Notes: generated from the sequence alone by a model not told the origin. Positions 7,501-15,939 are shown, counted from the stretch's first letter. The stretch is DNA of 26,692 nt from ZC4RG30 sp964456255 (GCA_964456255.1 CAYWDZ010000012.1:1-26692); one strand, 5' to 3'. Program-made: numbers and translations.

Positions 7501-8760
7501 TCAGATGTTGCCGGCTGCCCGCAGCCGCTCGATCCGGGCGTCGTCGTAACCAAGCCAGGTGCCATACACCAGTGCGTTGTCCTGACCGAGGCCCGGTGCT
7601 GGTCGCGTCGCAGGAATTCCCGAGACCGAAAAGCGGATCGGAACCCCGGGACCAATGACATCGGCCACGCGCCCGAAGCGCGGATGCTCCAGCGCCACCG
7701 TCTCGCCACGATCGATCACGCGCGGATCGCGTACGGCATCGGCGGGCGAGCGCACGGGTGCCGCCGGCACCCCGTGCTTCTCGAACAGCTCCACCACCTG
7801 GGAACTCGGCATGCTGCGCGTGAAGGTTTCCAGGCAGGCATTCAGTGCTTCGACGTTCTCGACCCGGGCATCACGCGTCGCAAAGCGCGCATCCGCGGCC
7901 AGGTCGGGGCGGTTCATCGCGGCGAATACACCGCGCGCAAAATGCTCGGTGGGCGCGCAGATCGCGACCCACCCGTCGGCCGACTGGAAGATGCCGAACG
8001 GTGCCAGTCGCGGCACCATGCGTCCGGTGCGCTGGGGAATACCGCAGGCCTCGAGCAGGTCGAAGGGTTCCGCCGCGACCATCGAGGACAGCGCCCCCAG
8101 CATCGATACATCCACGCGCTGACCGACGCCGGTGAGATCACGTTGCCGCAGGGCGGCGAGGATTCCGGTGACGGCGAACACCGGCGCGAGCAGGTCGGCA
8201 AACGGCACGCCGACGCGCACCGGCGGATCGCCGGGTGTACCGGAGGTCATCATCAATCCGCTCAGGGCCTGGATGATGGCGTCCATCGCCTTGCCGGTGC
8301 CCGATGTCTGGTTGGCTCCGAAACCGGAAATGGAGCAGTAGATGATGCGCGGATTCTGCGCGCTGGAAAATTCGTAGCCGACACCCAGGCGGTCCATGGT
8401 GCCGGCGGTGAAGTTCTCGACCACGATGTCGGCCTGGCGCACGAGATCGGCAAACACTTCACGCGAACCGGGGCGTTTCAGGTCGAGCGTGACGGCGTAC
8501 TTGCCACGCAGGCGGTTCAGCACCGCGACCGAGACATCGTCCTTGCTGGTGCGACCGAGCGAAACGCCGTTGGCGCCGATGAAAGGTGCATTCTCGCGTG
8601 CCGGATCCGGCAATGCCGGGTTCTCGATCTTGATGACGCGCGCGCCCATGTTGGCCAGCAGGAAGGTCGCGTACGGACCAGCCAGTGCCAGCGTCATGTC
8701 CAGTACAGTGAGCCCCGCGAGTGGACCCGCCGGCGTTTCGGTTTGGCTATTGCTGCTCAT
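7501..8760 (-). CDS. Family III CoA-transferase (CaiB/BaiF family)
   Basis: A 419-residue cytoplasmic enzyme that moves CoA between acyl groups through an aspartyl-CoA thioester. Family signatures are clear: GLTVLDMTLALAGPYAT near the N-terminus, LGADVIKIE-like MGARVIKIENP (38-48), LDLKRPGSREVFADLV (92-107), ADIVVENFTAGTMDRLGVGY (110-129), and GKAMDAIIQALSG (157-169) holding the catalytic Asp160. The length is typical. Sitting directly upstream of the two dehydratase-like subunits it resembles FldA/HadA, which feed CoA to 2-hydroxyacid dehydratases, so it probably activates the carboxylic acid that those subunits bind. The ATG at 8760 is the obvious start. A 65-base gap, with an inverted repeat, separates it from the LysR gene upstream on the same strand. 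Confidence 0.93.
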   Translation of the reverse strand: MSSNSQTETPAGPLAGLTVLDMTLALAGPYATFLLANMGARVIKIENPALPDPARENAPFIGANGVSLGRTSKDDVSVAVLNRLRGKYAVTLDLKRPGSREVFADLVRQADIVVENFTAGTMDRLGVGYEFSSAQNPRIIYCSISGFGANQTSGTGKAMDAIIQALSGLMMTSGTPGDPPVRVGVPFADLLAPVFAVTGILAALRQRDLTGVGQRVDVSMLGALSSMVAAEPFDLLEACGIPQRTGRMVPRLAPFGIFQSADGWVAICAPTEHFARGVFAAMNRPDLAADARFATRDARVENVEALNACLETFTRSMPSSQVVELFEKHGVPAAPVRSPADAVRDPRVIDRGETVALEHPRFGRVADVIGPGVPIRFSVSGIPATRPAPGLGQDNALVYGTWLGYDDARIERLRAAGNI

Positions 8761-8764
8761 AACG

Positions 8765-8794
8765 GGATGCCGCCGCAGTCTAGAGAGGGCATCC
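8765..8794. promoter_or_regulatory. Inverted repeat in the gap between LysR and CoA-transferase genes
   Basis: GGATGCC (8765-8771) and GGCATCC (8788-8794) are perfect complements separated by 16 bases. It lies just upstream of the CoA-transferase start, the first structural gene of the minus-strand operon, where a LysR operator or a weak hairpin could sit. No T-tract follows, so a factor-independent terminator is unlikely. The function is not shown by the sequence. Confidence 0.3.
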
Positions 8795-8825
8795 TGGACC
8801 GGCCAAGACTTTGCCCGAGCGCTGG

Positions 8826-9731
8826 TCAGACGCGCGGCGTCTCTAGCTCCGTGGCACAGCGGCGTGACAGCTCCACGAATTCGCGCACCAGGCGCGAGGT
8901 GTTGCCGCTCTTCCAGGCAACGACCAGCGACAGACTGGGGGCAGGGTCGCAGTCCAGCGGCCGGAAGGTCACGCCCTGCGGCAGCAGCGCGGAGATGGAA
9001 TCCGGCAGCAGTGCAAAACCCAGCCCTTCCTGCACCAGCTGCAGATGGCCGAGCACATTGTCGGCACTGGAGACCGCGTGCATGCGGATACCGGCCTGCC
9101 GGTACAGCGCCGCTACCGTGTCATACAGCGGTGGTGACAGCGAGCGCTCCAGGGCGATGCACGGCAGGTCATCGAGGCTGGCCACCGGAATGCGCTTGCG
9201 CCGGGCCAGCGCGTGGTGCGACGGCAGCACGATGACGATCTTCTCGCGCAGCAGTTCGACGCTGTCCAGTCCTTCGGCATCAACCGGCCCGCGCATGAAG
9301 GCGACGTCCAGCTCGCCGGACTTGAGTCCTTCGACGTGGCCCATGGTGTACTTGCTGTGGATGATCAGCCGCAGGTCTGGCAGATGTGCGGCGATCAAGG
9401 GTCGCAAGGCGGGCAGGATGCGGATGTCGGCCGAGGGAAAGGTGCCCACGGACATGTCGCCGGCACGTCCCTCGGCGGCCTGCTTCGCGAGCCGCCGCGC
9501 ATGTTCGACCCGGCCCAGGATGTCCCGCGCCTGCCTGAGGAAGATTCTGCCGGCATTGGTCAGCGCCACGTGATGGCGGCTGCGATCCAGCAATTGCGCG
9601 CCCACGGATTTCTCGAGCTGGCGGATCTGCTGGCTGAGTGAGGGCTGGGCCGTACGCAATCGGGCTGCCGCGCGCGTGAAGTTCAGCTCTTCCGCGACGG
9701 CAACGAAATAACGTAGATGGCGAAGCTCCAC
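8826..9731 (-). CDS. LysR-family transcriptional regulator
   Basis: A 301-residue regulator. The N-terminus is the typical LysR winged helix-turn-helix: ELRHLRYFVAVAEELNFTRA, then AARLRTAQPSLSQQIRQLEK, followed by the long linker helix and a periplasmic-binding-protein-like effector domain (about 90-290). The GTG at 9731 is chosen because it yields the canonical (M)ELRHLRYF start and the usual family length; a TTG at 9767 would add 12 non-conserved residues. The gene precedes the CoA-transferase operon on the same strand with a 65-base gap. It most likely responds to a pathway intermediate and controls that operon, although co-transcription from the GntR gene is also possible. Confidence 0.92.
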   Translation of the reverse strand: MELRHLRYFVAVAEELNFTRAAARLRTAQPSLSQQIRQLEKSVGAQLLDRSRHHVALTNAGRIFLRQARDILGRVEHARRLAKQAAEGRAGDMSVGTFPSADIRILPALRPLIAAHLPDLRLIIHSKYTMGHVEGLKSGELDVAFMRGPVDAEGLDSVELLREKIVIVLPSHHALARRKRIPVASLDDLPCIALERSLSPPLYDTVAALYRQAGIRMHAVSSADNVLGHLQLVQEGLGFALLPDSISALLPQGVTFRPLDCDPAPSLSLVVAWKSGNTSRLVREFVELSRRCATELETPRV

Positions 9732-9794
9732 GGCCTGCAGGCTAGTAGCAGGCCAGTCCCCGCGCAACCGGGGTGCCTGCCCGCAGCGGGGTTC

Positions 9795-10484
9795 TCAGGT
9801 ATCGCTGCCCTCGAAGTGCATGGATTCATCCAGCTTCAACAGATACCGCAGGCCATTCTCCACATGCGCGCGCATGCGGCCTTCGGCAGCTTCCGCGTCG
9901 CCAGCCAGGATGGCCTCGAGAATGCCCTTGTGATCGGCCACGGCAGACCTGAGGCGATCGGCCCGGTAGAAGCTCTCGAACACCAGATGGTGCACCGGCG
10001 TATTCAGGCGCTGGACGAGTCCGTGGAGCAATGCGTTGCCGGATACCTCCATGATCAGGCCATGCCATTCGGCATTGAGGCTGCCGAAGTCCTCGGACGT
10101 GCCCGCTTCGATGGCGTGCTCCATCGCCAGCGTCTGCTTCGCGAGCCTGGCGCGCTGCTCGGCCGTTGCAACGCGGGTGAAGTCGGCAGCGCAGATGCCT
10201 TCCAGCGCCGCACGCGCCCGGTAGATCTGGCGCACTTCTTCCAGGGTGGCGCTGCGCACGGATGCGCCCCGGAATTCCTCGATGGTGACCAGGCCTTCGG
10301 CCGCCAGGCGCTGCAGCGCCTCGCGCACCTTGAAGCGGCTGCCACCGGTCTTGCGGGTAATATCAAATTCAACCAGGCGCTGGCCCGCAACGAAGCGACG
10401 ATTGCGGATGCGGGTACGGATCCAGTCCGCGATGTCCGCGGAGGTCGGGCCCTTGGGTCCGTTCGCGAGTTCCGGCTTGGGCAT
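9795..10484 (-). CDS. GntR-family regulator, FadR/FCD subfamily
   Basis: A 229-residue regulator. The N-terminal winged helix includes DIADWIRTRIRNRRFVAGQR and KVREALQRLAAEGLV, the GntR DNA-binding signature. The C-terminal FCD domain has IYRARAALEG and the expected metal-binding positions in NAEWHGLIME, VADHKGILEAI and RMRAHVENG. The domain usually binds a small carboxylate. The ATG at 10484 is used; the frame extends to a TTG at 10523, but that codon lies inside a TTGT-N2-ACAA palindrome that looks like the operator. It diverges from the TonB-receptor gene, so it probably represses itself and that receptor. A 63-base GC-rich gap separates its stop from the LysR start. Confidence 0.92.
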   Translation of the reverse strand: MPKPELANGPKGPTSADIADWIRTRIRNRRFVAGQRLVEFDITRKTGGSRFKVREALQRLAAEGLVTIEEFRGASVRSATLEEVRQIYRARAALEGICAADFTRVATAEQRARLAKQTLAMEHAIEAGTSEDFGSLNAEWHGLIMEVSGNALLHGLVQRLNTPVHHLVFESFYRADRLRSAVADHKGILEAILAGDAEAAEGRMRAHVENGLRYLLKLDESMHFEGSDT

Positions 10485-10512
10485 GCTCGCCAAGATTTCA
10501 GGCCCTGCGGAG

Positions 10513-10524
10513 ATTGTCAACAAA
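10513..10524. promoter_or_regulatory. Candidate GntR/FCD operator palindrome
   Basis: ATTGTCAACAAA contains the perfect palindrome TTGT-CA-ACAA at 10514-10523. FCD-type GntR regulators are known to bind short TTGT/ACAA-type palindromes. It lies 30 bases upstream of the regulator's start codon, which fits autoregulation, and about 195 bases upstream of the divergent receptor gene. Confidence 0.45.
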
Positions 10525-10619
10525 ATTGTCGTCGAGATTCTGGTTGAATTGCGACCAGCGGTTTCCGAATATCCGGCTTTCCAGGCTCGCGGGGGCGGCG
10601 TGGTCAGAAGATCGGGCGT

Positions 10620-10638
10620 GGCAAGTCACAGACTTGCC
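10620..10638. promoter_or_regulatory. Perfect 8-3-8 inverted repeat upstream of the TonB receptor gene
   Basis: GGCAAGTC-ACA-GACTTGCC is an exact dyad centred about 90 bases upstream of the receptor start codon. It is a plausible operator for another regulator, or an RNA hairpin in the leader. It does not match the TTGT/ACAA site, so a second factor would be involved. Confidence 0.4.
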
Positions 10639-10643
10639 CTGCG

Positions 10644-10659
10644 ACCGGAAGTGTCCGGT
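10644..10659. promoter_or_regulatory. 6-4-6 inverted repeat next to the previous dyad
   Basis: ACCGGA-AGTG-TCCGGT is a perfect dyad starting six bases after the 8-3-8 repeat. Together they form two adjacent hairpins or operator half-sites 60 to 100 bases upstream of the receptor start. Confidence 0.35.
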
Positions 10660-10718
10660 TCGCGCGCATTGGTCGGCGATTGCGAATAGTCAACAGTAAA
10701 TGCAGCCGGGGGTCTCAA

Positions 10719-13451
10719 ATGAGTAGTGGTAACCATGGTGTGGAAAAGCGGACCAGGGGCGCAGCAGCGCTGCTGACCGCAGGTCTTTGTGGCGTCGCGC
10801 TGTCACAGGCAGTCGTTGCAGCCGAGAGCAAGACTGACGACGAAACCACCGAGCTGGAAGCGGTCGTCGTGACGGGCAGTCGCATCGTGGGTGTTGCACC
10901 CGTCGGCGCCACCGTCACTACTCTGGGCCGCGAGGAGATCGAGGATTCCGGGCAGGTAACCATTGATCGCATGATCAAGGAGCTGCCACAGGTGCTGGAC
11001 CTGGGTTTCTCTGAAACCTCCCGCGCGCAGTCCGGCGGCAACGGCAACGCGACCTGGTCCAGTTCAATCAACCTGCGCGGACTGAGCCCCTTTGCGACCC
11101 TGATCATTACCGACGGCCATCGCATGACCACCAATGGCCGTGCGATCAGCCCGTCGGTGCTGCCCACGCTGGGCGTCGATCGCATCGAAGTGATTGCCGA
11201 TGGCGCATCGGCGATCTACGGCTCGGACGCGGTCGCCGGCGTGGTCAACCTGATTCCGCGGCGCAATTTCGACGGTGCCGAGGCGTACTCCCGCTACGGT
11301 TCAGACAGCGAAGGCGACTTCCACGAATGGAACGCGGGACTTGCCTGGGGCAAGGTGTTCGATCGCGGCCAGGTCATGCTCGCCTATGAACATGCGTTCC
11401 GCTCGAACCTGTCGGGCGCCGATCGCGACTTCTTCACTTCCGACCAGACTGCAAGGGGCGGCCCGGATTACCGGACCACCCAGTGTTCGCCGGGCACGCT
11501 AACCTACGGCGGCCAGACCTATGCCCTGCCAGCGCAGCTGACTCCGGCCAATGCCAACACGCTGGTGGCCGGCACGTCGAACAAGTGCGACCTGCAATAC
11601 GGCATGGACCTGTTCCCCGAACAGAAGTACGACTCGGTCAGCTCCACGGCCACCATCGAATTCCTGGATGGCTTCGAGTTCGTCTTCGACGGCTACTACA
11701 ACAAGCGAAAGTTCGTGCGCGCCCCGGGTGCGCTGACGGCGAACCTCGTGGTTCCGTCGACCAATGCATGGTTCGTGGCGCCCAGCTTCTACACCACCGG
11801 CACCTACACGATTGCCTACAACTTCCAGAACGACGTGCCGCAGAACGACCTGTTTGGCTACCAGAGCAACTGGCAGGCCACGCCGGGCCTGCGCATCAGT
11901 CTCCCCAAGGACTGGAAGTTCGAGGGTGTCTACGCCTTCGGCAAGGCGGAGGATCGCGCCGATGCCAGCAATGGTCTGGTGACCGCTGCGTTGACTGCGG
12001 CGCTGGCCAGCAATGATCCGGCCACCGCATTCGACCCCTACGGTCTGGGGCGCACGAGTGCGGCCACCAGGGCGCTGATCTTCGATGCGGACGCCACCTT
12101 CCCCACCAACGCCGAGCTGAAGACCTGGCAGGCCGGCTTCAACGGGCCGCTGTTCTCGCTGCCCGGCGGTGAAGTGAAGGCGGCCGTTGGCTACGAAGGC
12201 CAGGACTTCACCATGATCCTGGGTGCCGGCACGCCAACAGTCAGGACGTTCACCCGCAAGGTGAACTCCGAATACATCGAACTGCATCTGCCCATCGTCG
12301 GCAGCGCCAATTCTCGCAAGGGCATCCAGCAGCTGGAAATGACCGCGGCTCTGCGCTTCGACGACTACAGCGACGTGGGCAGCACGACCAATCCGAAGTT
12401 CGGCGTGAACTACCGGCCAAACGACACGATCAAGCTTCGCGCCAGCTACGGCACTTCGTTCCGCGCGCCGACCTTCCCGGAAATCTTCGGCAACAGCACG
12501 GCGCTGTACATCCAGCCCTACCAGAACCCGAATGGCCCCGGCAGCATTCCAGGCTACACGCTGGGCTCCGGTCCGAACCCGGACCTGGGGCCCGAGACCG
12601 CAACGACCTGGACCTTCGGCGTCGATATCGAACCCATGGTGGGGCTGAACATCGGGCTCACCTATTTCGACATTGCCTTCAAGGACACCATTTCCGGGCT
12701 GCTGTCGAACCTGGCGGTGCTTACCTATGCCGACGAGTACGCCGGCACCGACACCATCCTGTTCGGCCAGGCGGCCTATGACCGGATCACCGACATCGTT
12801 GCCAACGGCGTGGGCAACAGTGGCCCGGTTGCATTCCGTTCCGGCCCCTCGGGCTTTCCACCAGGCGCCTTCGACTGCTCGAACGGCATCAACATCCCCA
12901 GCTGCGTGTTCGTCGACGGCCGCAGCCTGAATCTGGGTCGCACGAGGATGCAGGGCATCGATTTCGACACGCGCTACCGGATGCAGGTGGGCGATGGCTC
13001 CGACTCGCTGACATTCCAGTTCACCGGCACGTACCTCACTGCCTATGACGTGGCATTCACGCCGGGCGGTGATTACACCAGCCTGCTGAACAACATCTAC
13101 CAGCCGCTGAAGTTCAAGGCTCGTGCATCCGTGGGCTGGGATCACGGCCCCATCAATGCCCGCATGATGGTCACGCGTGTCAACGGCTATACCAACGACC
13201 TCGTGAACCCGGTCCAGCGCGTGAAGTCCTACATGCCGGTCGATGTTTCATTCGGCTGGCAGCTGAAGGATTCCTTCAACGTCGGCAAGGTCGATGCGCT
13301 GACCCTCGGTGTGGAACTGCGCAACCTGTTCAACACGGATCCGCCCTATGTGAACTCCAGGCCCGGTGCCAATGGCGGCGGCGGTTATGACGCCACCGTC
13401 ACCAACCCCGTGGGGCTTGAACTGGCCGTGAGCCTGCGCGCCAAGTTCTAG
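10719..13451 (+). CDS. TonB-dependent outer-membrane receptor
   Basis: A 910-residue outer-membrane transporter. The signal peptide (KRTRG, then a Leu/Ala core to VVAAES, about residue 36) is followed by a TonB-box-like segment TELEAVVVTGSRI (44-56). Next comes a plug domain with INLRGLSPFATLIITDGHR, ADGASAIYGSDAVAGVVNLI and related conserved elements, and a beta-barrel ending in LELAVSLRAKF with the terminal Phe typical of outer-membrane proteins. These receptors import bulky substrates using TonB/ExbBD energy; siderophore, carbohydrate and aromatic oligomer uptake are all known. No STN domain is present, so signalling to a sigma factor is unlikely. The ATG at 10719 is preceded by GGGGGTCT; the longer frame from a TTG at 10680 is not needed. 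It is the first gene of the plus-strand cluster and likely defines its substrate uptake. Confidence 0.95.
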   Translation: MSSGNHGVEKRTRGAAALLTAGLCGVALSQAVVAAESKTDDETTELEAVVVTGSRIVGVAPVGATVTTLGREEIEDSGQVTIDRMIKELPQVLDLGFSETSRAQSGGNGNATWSSSINLRGLSPFATLIITDGHRMTTNGRAISPSVLPTLGVDRIEVIADGASAIYGSDAVAGVVNLIPRRNFDGAEAYSRYGSDSEGDFHEWNAGLAWGKVFDRGQVMLAYEHAFRSNLSGADRDFFTSDQTARGGPDYRTTQCSPGTLTYGGQTYALPAQLTPANANTLVAGTSNKCDLQYGMDLFPEQKYDSVSSTATIEFLDGFEFVFDGYYNKRKFVRAPGALTANLVVPSTNAWFVAPSFYTTGTYTIAYNFQNDVPQNDLFGYQSNWQATPGLRISLPKDWKFEGVYAFGKAEDRADASNGLVTAALTAALASNDPATAFDPYGLGRTSAATRALIFDADATFPTNAELKTWQAGFNGPLFSLPGGEVKAAVGYEGQDFTMILGAGTPTVRTFTRKVNSEYIELHLPIVGSANSRKGIQQLEMTAALRFDDYSDVGSTTNPKFGVNYRPNDTIKLRASYGTSFRAPTFPEIFGNSTALYIQPYQNPNGPGSIPGYTLGSGPNPDLGPETATTWTFGVDIEPMVGLNIGLTYFDIAFKDTISGLLSNLAVLTYADEYAGTDTILFGQAAYDRITDIVANGVGNSGPVAFRSGPSGFPPGAFDCSNGINIPSCVFVDGRSLNLGRTRMQGIDFDTRYRMQVGDGSDSLTFQFTGTYLTAYDVAFTPGGDYTSLLNNIYQPLKFKARASVGWDHGPINARMMVTRVNGYTNDLVNPVQRVKSYMPVDVSFGWQLKDSFNVGKVDALTLGVELRNLFNTDPPYVNSRPGANGGGGYDATVTNPVGLELAVSLRAKF

Positions 13452-13469
13452 AAGGCTTGCCGCAACCAG

Positions 13470-13507
13470 CCGGCACGACAGGAGCCCCCTTACTCCTGTC
13501 GTGCCGG
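13470..13507 (+). terminator. Strong hairpin after the TonB receptor gene
   Basis: A perfect 15-base stem (13470-13484 pairing with 13493-13507, beginning CCGGCACGAC) closes an 8-base loop, 18 bases after the receptor stop. No T-tract follows, so it is either a terminator that needs help or an RNA-stabilising or processing hairpin that lets the receptor be made in excess over the downstream enzymes. Confidence 0.6.
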
Positions 13508-13545
13508 ATCCTGGCTCGCCGCAGACGGCGCCGGGGTACAACAAG

Positions 13546-14976
13546 ATGCGTGATTGTGGTGAAGCGCGAATCGTGAAGTCCTTGCTCGGAGCATTCGGAT
13601 TCCTGGCGCTGGCGGCCTGCGCTGCCATCTCGCCAGGCTCGACCGACTCGCCGGGCAGCAAGGCCGACCGCCCACCCAATATCCTGTTCGTGCTGGCCGA
13701 CGACCTCGGGATTGATTCCACCCGGCTCTATCCGGGCCATGACCCCGATGGCGAGAACGTTCCCCTGCCAACGCTCGAAGCACTGGCAGCCCAGGGGATC
13801 GTGTTCGACAACGCCCGTGCGACCCCACTGTGTTCGCCGACCCGCGCGATGATCCTGTCGGGGCGCTATCCCCAGGCCAACGGCGTGGGCTACGTGTCGG
13901 TGGCATTGCCCGGAGCCACGGACTCGCTGCATCACTATCTGGCCGAGCACAGTCCCGGCAACTACGCGACCGCCGCGATCGGCAAATGGCACCTTGGCCA
14001 GGGGCGCTTCGGCTACATCGGCGTGCCGTTCTACCAGGGCATGATCAACAGCCATGTCACCAACTACTTCGACTGGACCGAGACGACCTACCGGGATGGC
14101 GTGACCACCGAGGAGAAGGTGACCGAATACGCCACCACTCACCTCGTGAACCGGTCGATCGAGTTCATCAATGACGCACGGGCGAAGAATTCCGGGCGAC
14201 CCTGGTTTCTTTACCTCGCCTTCAATGCACCGCACGGCACCGCGCCGAACGATGGCTTCCAGGTGCCGCCGAAGAACCTGTGGAACCAGCGGGACATCCC
14301 CTCGATCGCGGACCGGCCAGTGGATGGCAGGATCTTCGATGGCGACATCCCCGTGTATCAGGCGGTGACACAGGCCATGGACACCGAACTGGGCCGGCTG
14401 CTCGCCTATCTGGACTCCATCGGTGAACGCGACAACACGCTGATCATCTTCATGGGCGACAACGGCACGCCCGCAGCCGTGCAGCGCAAGAACATCGGTC
14501 CGCTGCGCGGCACGAAGTGGGATATTCAGGATGGCGGCATCCGCGTACCGCTGCTGGTCGCCGGTGCGGGCGTGAAGCGCCATGGAGAGCGCGAGCCGGC
14601 ACTGGTGGTGGCCACCGACATGTTTGCCACCGTGGCCGATGTCGCGGGTGCCAGCACTGCGGGCATGACCGACTCCTTTTCGATCACGCCGTTCTTCGCG
14701 AAGGCGAATGCGAAGAATGGACGCGACTATGCCTTCACGCTGCTGTGTCCGCCAACACGCGCCCCGATCAAGGACATGTACACCCTCATCAGCCGCGACA
14801 ACCACAAGCTCACCTGGGACAAGGGTGGGTGGCAGTTCTACGACCTGAATGCCGATCCCGCCGAGAGTCACGACCTGTATGCAGCCGCGAAGCCCGGCGC
14901 CATGCAGCAGGCCATGAAAGCCGAGATCGACGCGCTTGCGGCACGCGCGGACAATGCCTATGGCTGCTTCCACTGA
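13546..14976 (+). CDS. Arylsulfatase-type sulfatase, predicted lipoprotein
   Basis: A 476-residue hydrolase of sulfate esters. All key type I sulfatase features are visible: LADDLG (50-55) metal-binding Asp pair, LCSPTRAMILSGRYP (95-109) with Cys96 as the formylglycine precursor and Arg100, GKWHLG, LAFNAPHG, MGDNGTP and a Lys in RGTKWDIQDGGIRVP. A lipobox LAAC (22-25) after a hydrophobic core suggests a lipid-anchored periplasmic enzyme. The ATG at 13546 has a GGGG 12 bases upstream; a GTG at 13573 gives a cleaner lipoprotein signal (KSLLGAFGFLALAAC) and may be the true start. Activity would need a formylglycine-generating enzyme, not present in this window. The gene follows the hairpin and is followed by an esterase one base after its stop. 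Confidence 0.92.
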   Translation: MRDCGEARIVKSLLGAFGFLALAACAAISPGSTDSPGSKADRPPNILFVLADDLGIDSTRLYPGHDPDGENVPLPTLEALAAQGIVFDNARATPLCSPTRAMILSGRYPQANGVGYVSVALPGATDSLHHYLAEHSPGNYATAAIGKWHLGQGRFGYIGVPFYQGMINSHVTNYFDWTETTYRDGVTTEEKVTEYATTHLVNRSIEFINDARAKNSGRPWFLYLAFNAPHGTAPNDGFQVPPKNLWNQRDIPSIADRPVDGRIFDGDIPVYQAVTQAMDTELGRLLAYLDSIGERDNTLIIFMGDNGTPAAVQRKNIGPLRGTKWDIQDGGIRVPLLVAGAGVKRHGEREPALVVATDMFATVADVAGASTAGMTDSFSITPFFAKANAKNGRDYAFTLLCPPTRAPIKDMYTLISRDNHKLTWDKGGWQFYDLNADPAESHDLYAAAKPGAMQQAMKAEIDALAARADNAYGCFH

Positions 14977-14977
14977 C

Positions 14978-15931
14978 ATGAACAAGCTCATCCGGATTCT
15001 CGGCGCCTGCGCGCTGCTGACGGCCGCCCCGATGGCGCTCGCCCAGCGGGCCGGTGGACCGCCGGGACCCGGCGCTCCGGGTGGTCGCGGCGCGCCGCCT
15101 CCTGCACCCGCGCCGTTCCAGCCGACCAATGTCCCGCATGGAACGGTCGCGGCGGTGTGGTACCCGTCGCCGGTGACGAAGGCCGAGCGTCGCATGATGG
15201 TCTACACGCCACCCGGGTATGAAGCCTCCGGCACCCGGTACCCGGTGCTGTATCTGTTTCACGGTGGTGGTGGCAACGAGGACAACTGGTTTGATGCTGG
15301 CCTCGCGCATGTCGCGCTCGACAACCTGATCGCCGCGGGAAAGATCAAGCCGATGATCGTGGTCACGCCGAACGCCAACTGGGATCTGCCCGCCGCGCCA
15401 GCGCATTCACCGCCCGCGGTTGCCGGAACCGATACCGGCGGGCCCGGCGGCCCGCCGCCCATGGGTCTGGACATGGACAAGGCCGTCAACGACATCGTCA
15501 ATGGGCAGATCCGCTACATCGAGTCCCATTACCGCGTGCGCAAGGGCCGCGAGAACCGCGCCATCGCCGGCCTGTCGATGGGTGGCGGCATTTCGATCAG
15601 CGTGGGGCTGAAGCGCCTCGACCAGTTTGCCTGGATCGGTGAGTTCAGCACGGGACTGTTCGGCGGCGTCAATGGCGCGGCCTACGAACCCTTCAACGCC
15701 GAGAGTCTGTCGCCCGGATTCTTCAGCAATCCGGCAGCGACCAACAAGAAGCTCAGGCTGCTGTACTTCTCCTGCGGCACCGAGGATCCGCGCGTGAAGT
15801 TCACCGCCGACACCGCCCAGGCGCTGAAGGAGCGTGGCATTGCCAACACCTTCGCGAGTTTCCCCGGCGGGCATGAATGGAGCGTATGGCGCGCCTCGCT
15901 GGTGGATTTCGGATCGAAACTGTTTCGTTGA
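14978..15931 (+). CDS. Secreted esterase of the esterase D/feruloyl-esterase family
   Basis: A 317-residue exported enzyme. The signal peptide ends near MALAQ (residue 23) and is followed by a Gly/Pro-rich linker (25-47). The catalytic domain has the family order: RRMMVYTPPGY (71-81), LYLFHGGGGNEDNW (91-104, oxyanion region), AIAGLSMGGG (195-204, nucleophile Ser200), FSCGTEDPR (264-272, Asp270) and FPGGHEWSVWR (295-305, His299). The triad is complete. The fold group includes feruloyl esterases and esterase domains of xylanases, so it likely cleaves an aromatic or sugar ester in the periplasm. The start ATG comes one base after the sulfatase TGA, so translation is coupled; an in-frame ATG at 14960 would add six residues within the sulfatase gene and is less likely. 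Confidence 0.92.
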   Translation: MNKLIRILGACALLTAAPMALAQRAGGPPGPGAPGGRGAPPPAPAPFQPTNVPHGTVAAVWYPSPVTKAERRMMVYTPPGYEASGTRYPVLYLFHGGGGNEDNWFDAGLAHVALDNLIAAGKIKPMIVVTPNANWDLPAAPAHSPPAVAGTDTGGPGGPPPMGLDMDKAVNDIVNGQIRYIESHYRVRKGRENRAIAGLSMGGGISISVGLKRLDQFAWIGEFSTGLFGGVNGAAYEPFNAESLSPGFFSNPAATNKKLRLLYFSCGTEDPRVKFTADTAQALKERGIANTFASFPGGHEWSVWRASLVDFGSKLFR

Positions 15932-15939
15932 GAACTGCC

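Noticed and set aside
6619..9573. A 984-codon open frame on the plus strand
   Set aside because: It runs antisense to the dehydratase-like, CoA-transferase and LysR genes, all of which have strong family motifs. The translated product is Arg/His/Gln-rich with no recognisable domain, as expected of a high-GC antisense frame.
9780..9790. CCCGC-A-GCGGG palindrome between the LysR and GntR genes
   Set aside because: A one-base loop cannot form a terminator hairpin, and short GC palindromes are expected by chance at this base composition.
11499..13145. A 548-codon open frame on the minus strand
   Set aside because: It lies opposite the TonB-receptor barrel, which is clearly coding on the plus strand; no motif and an unnatural composition.
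13399..15195. A 598-codon open frame on the minus strand
   Set aside because: It is antisense to the sulfatase gene and the start of the esterase gene; shadow of biased codon use.
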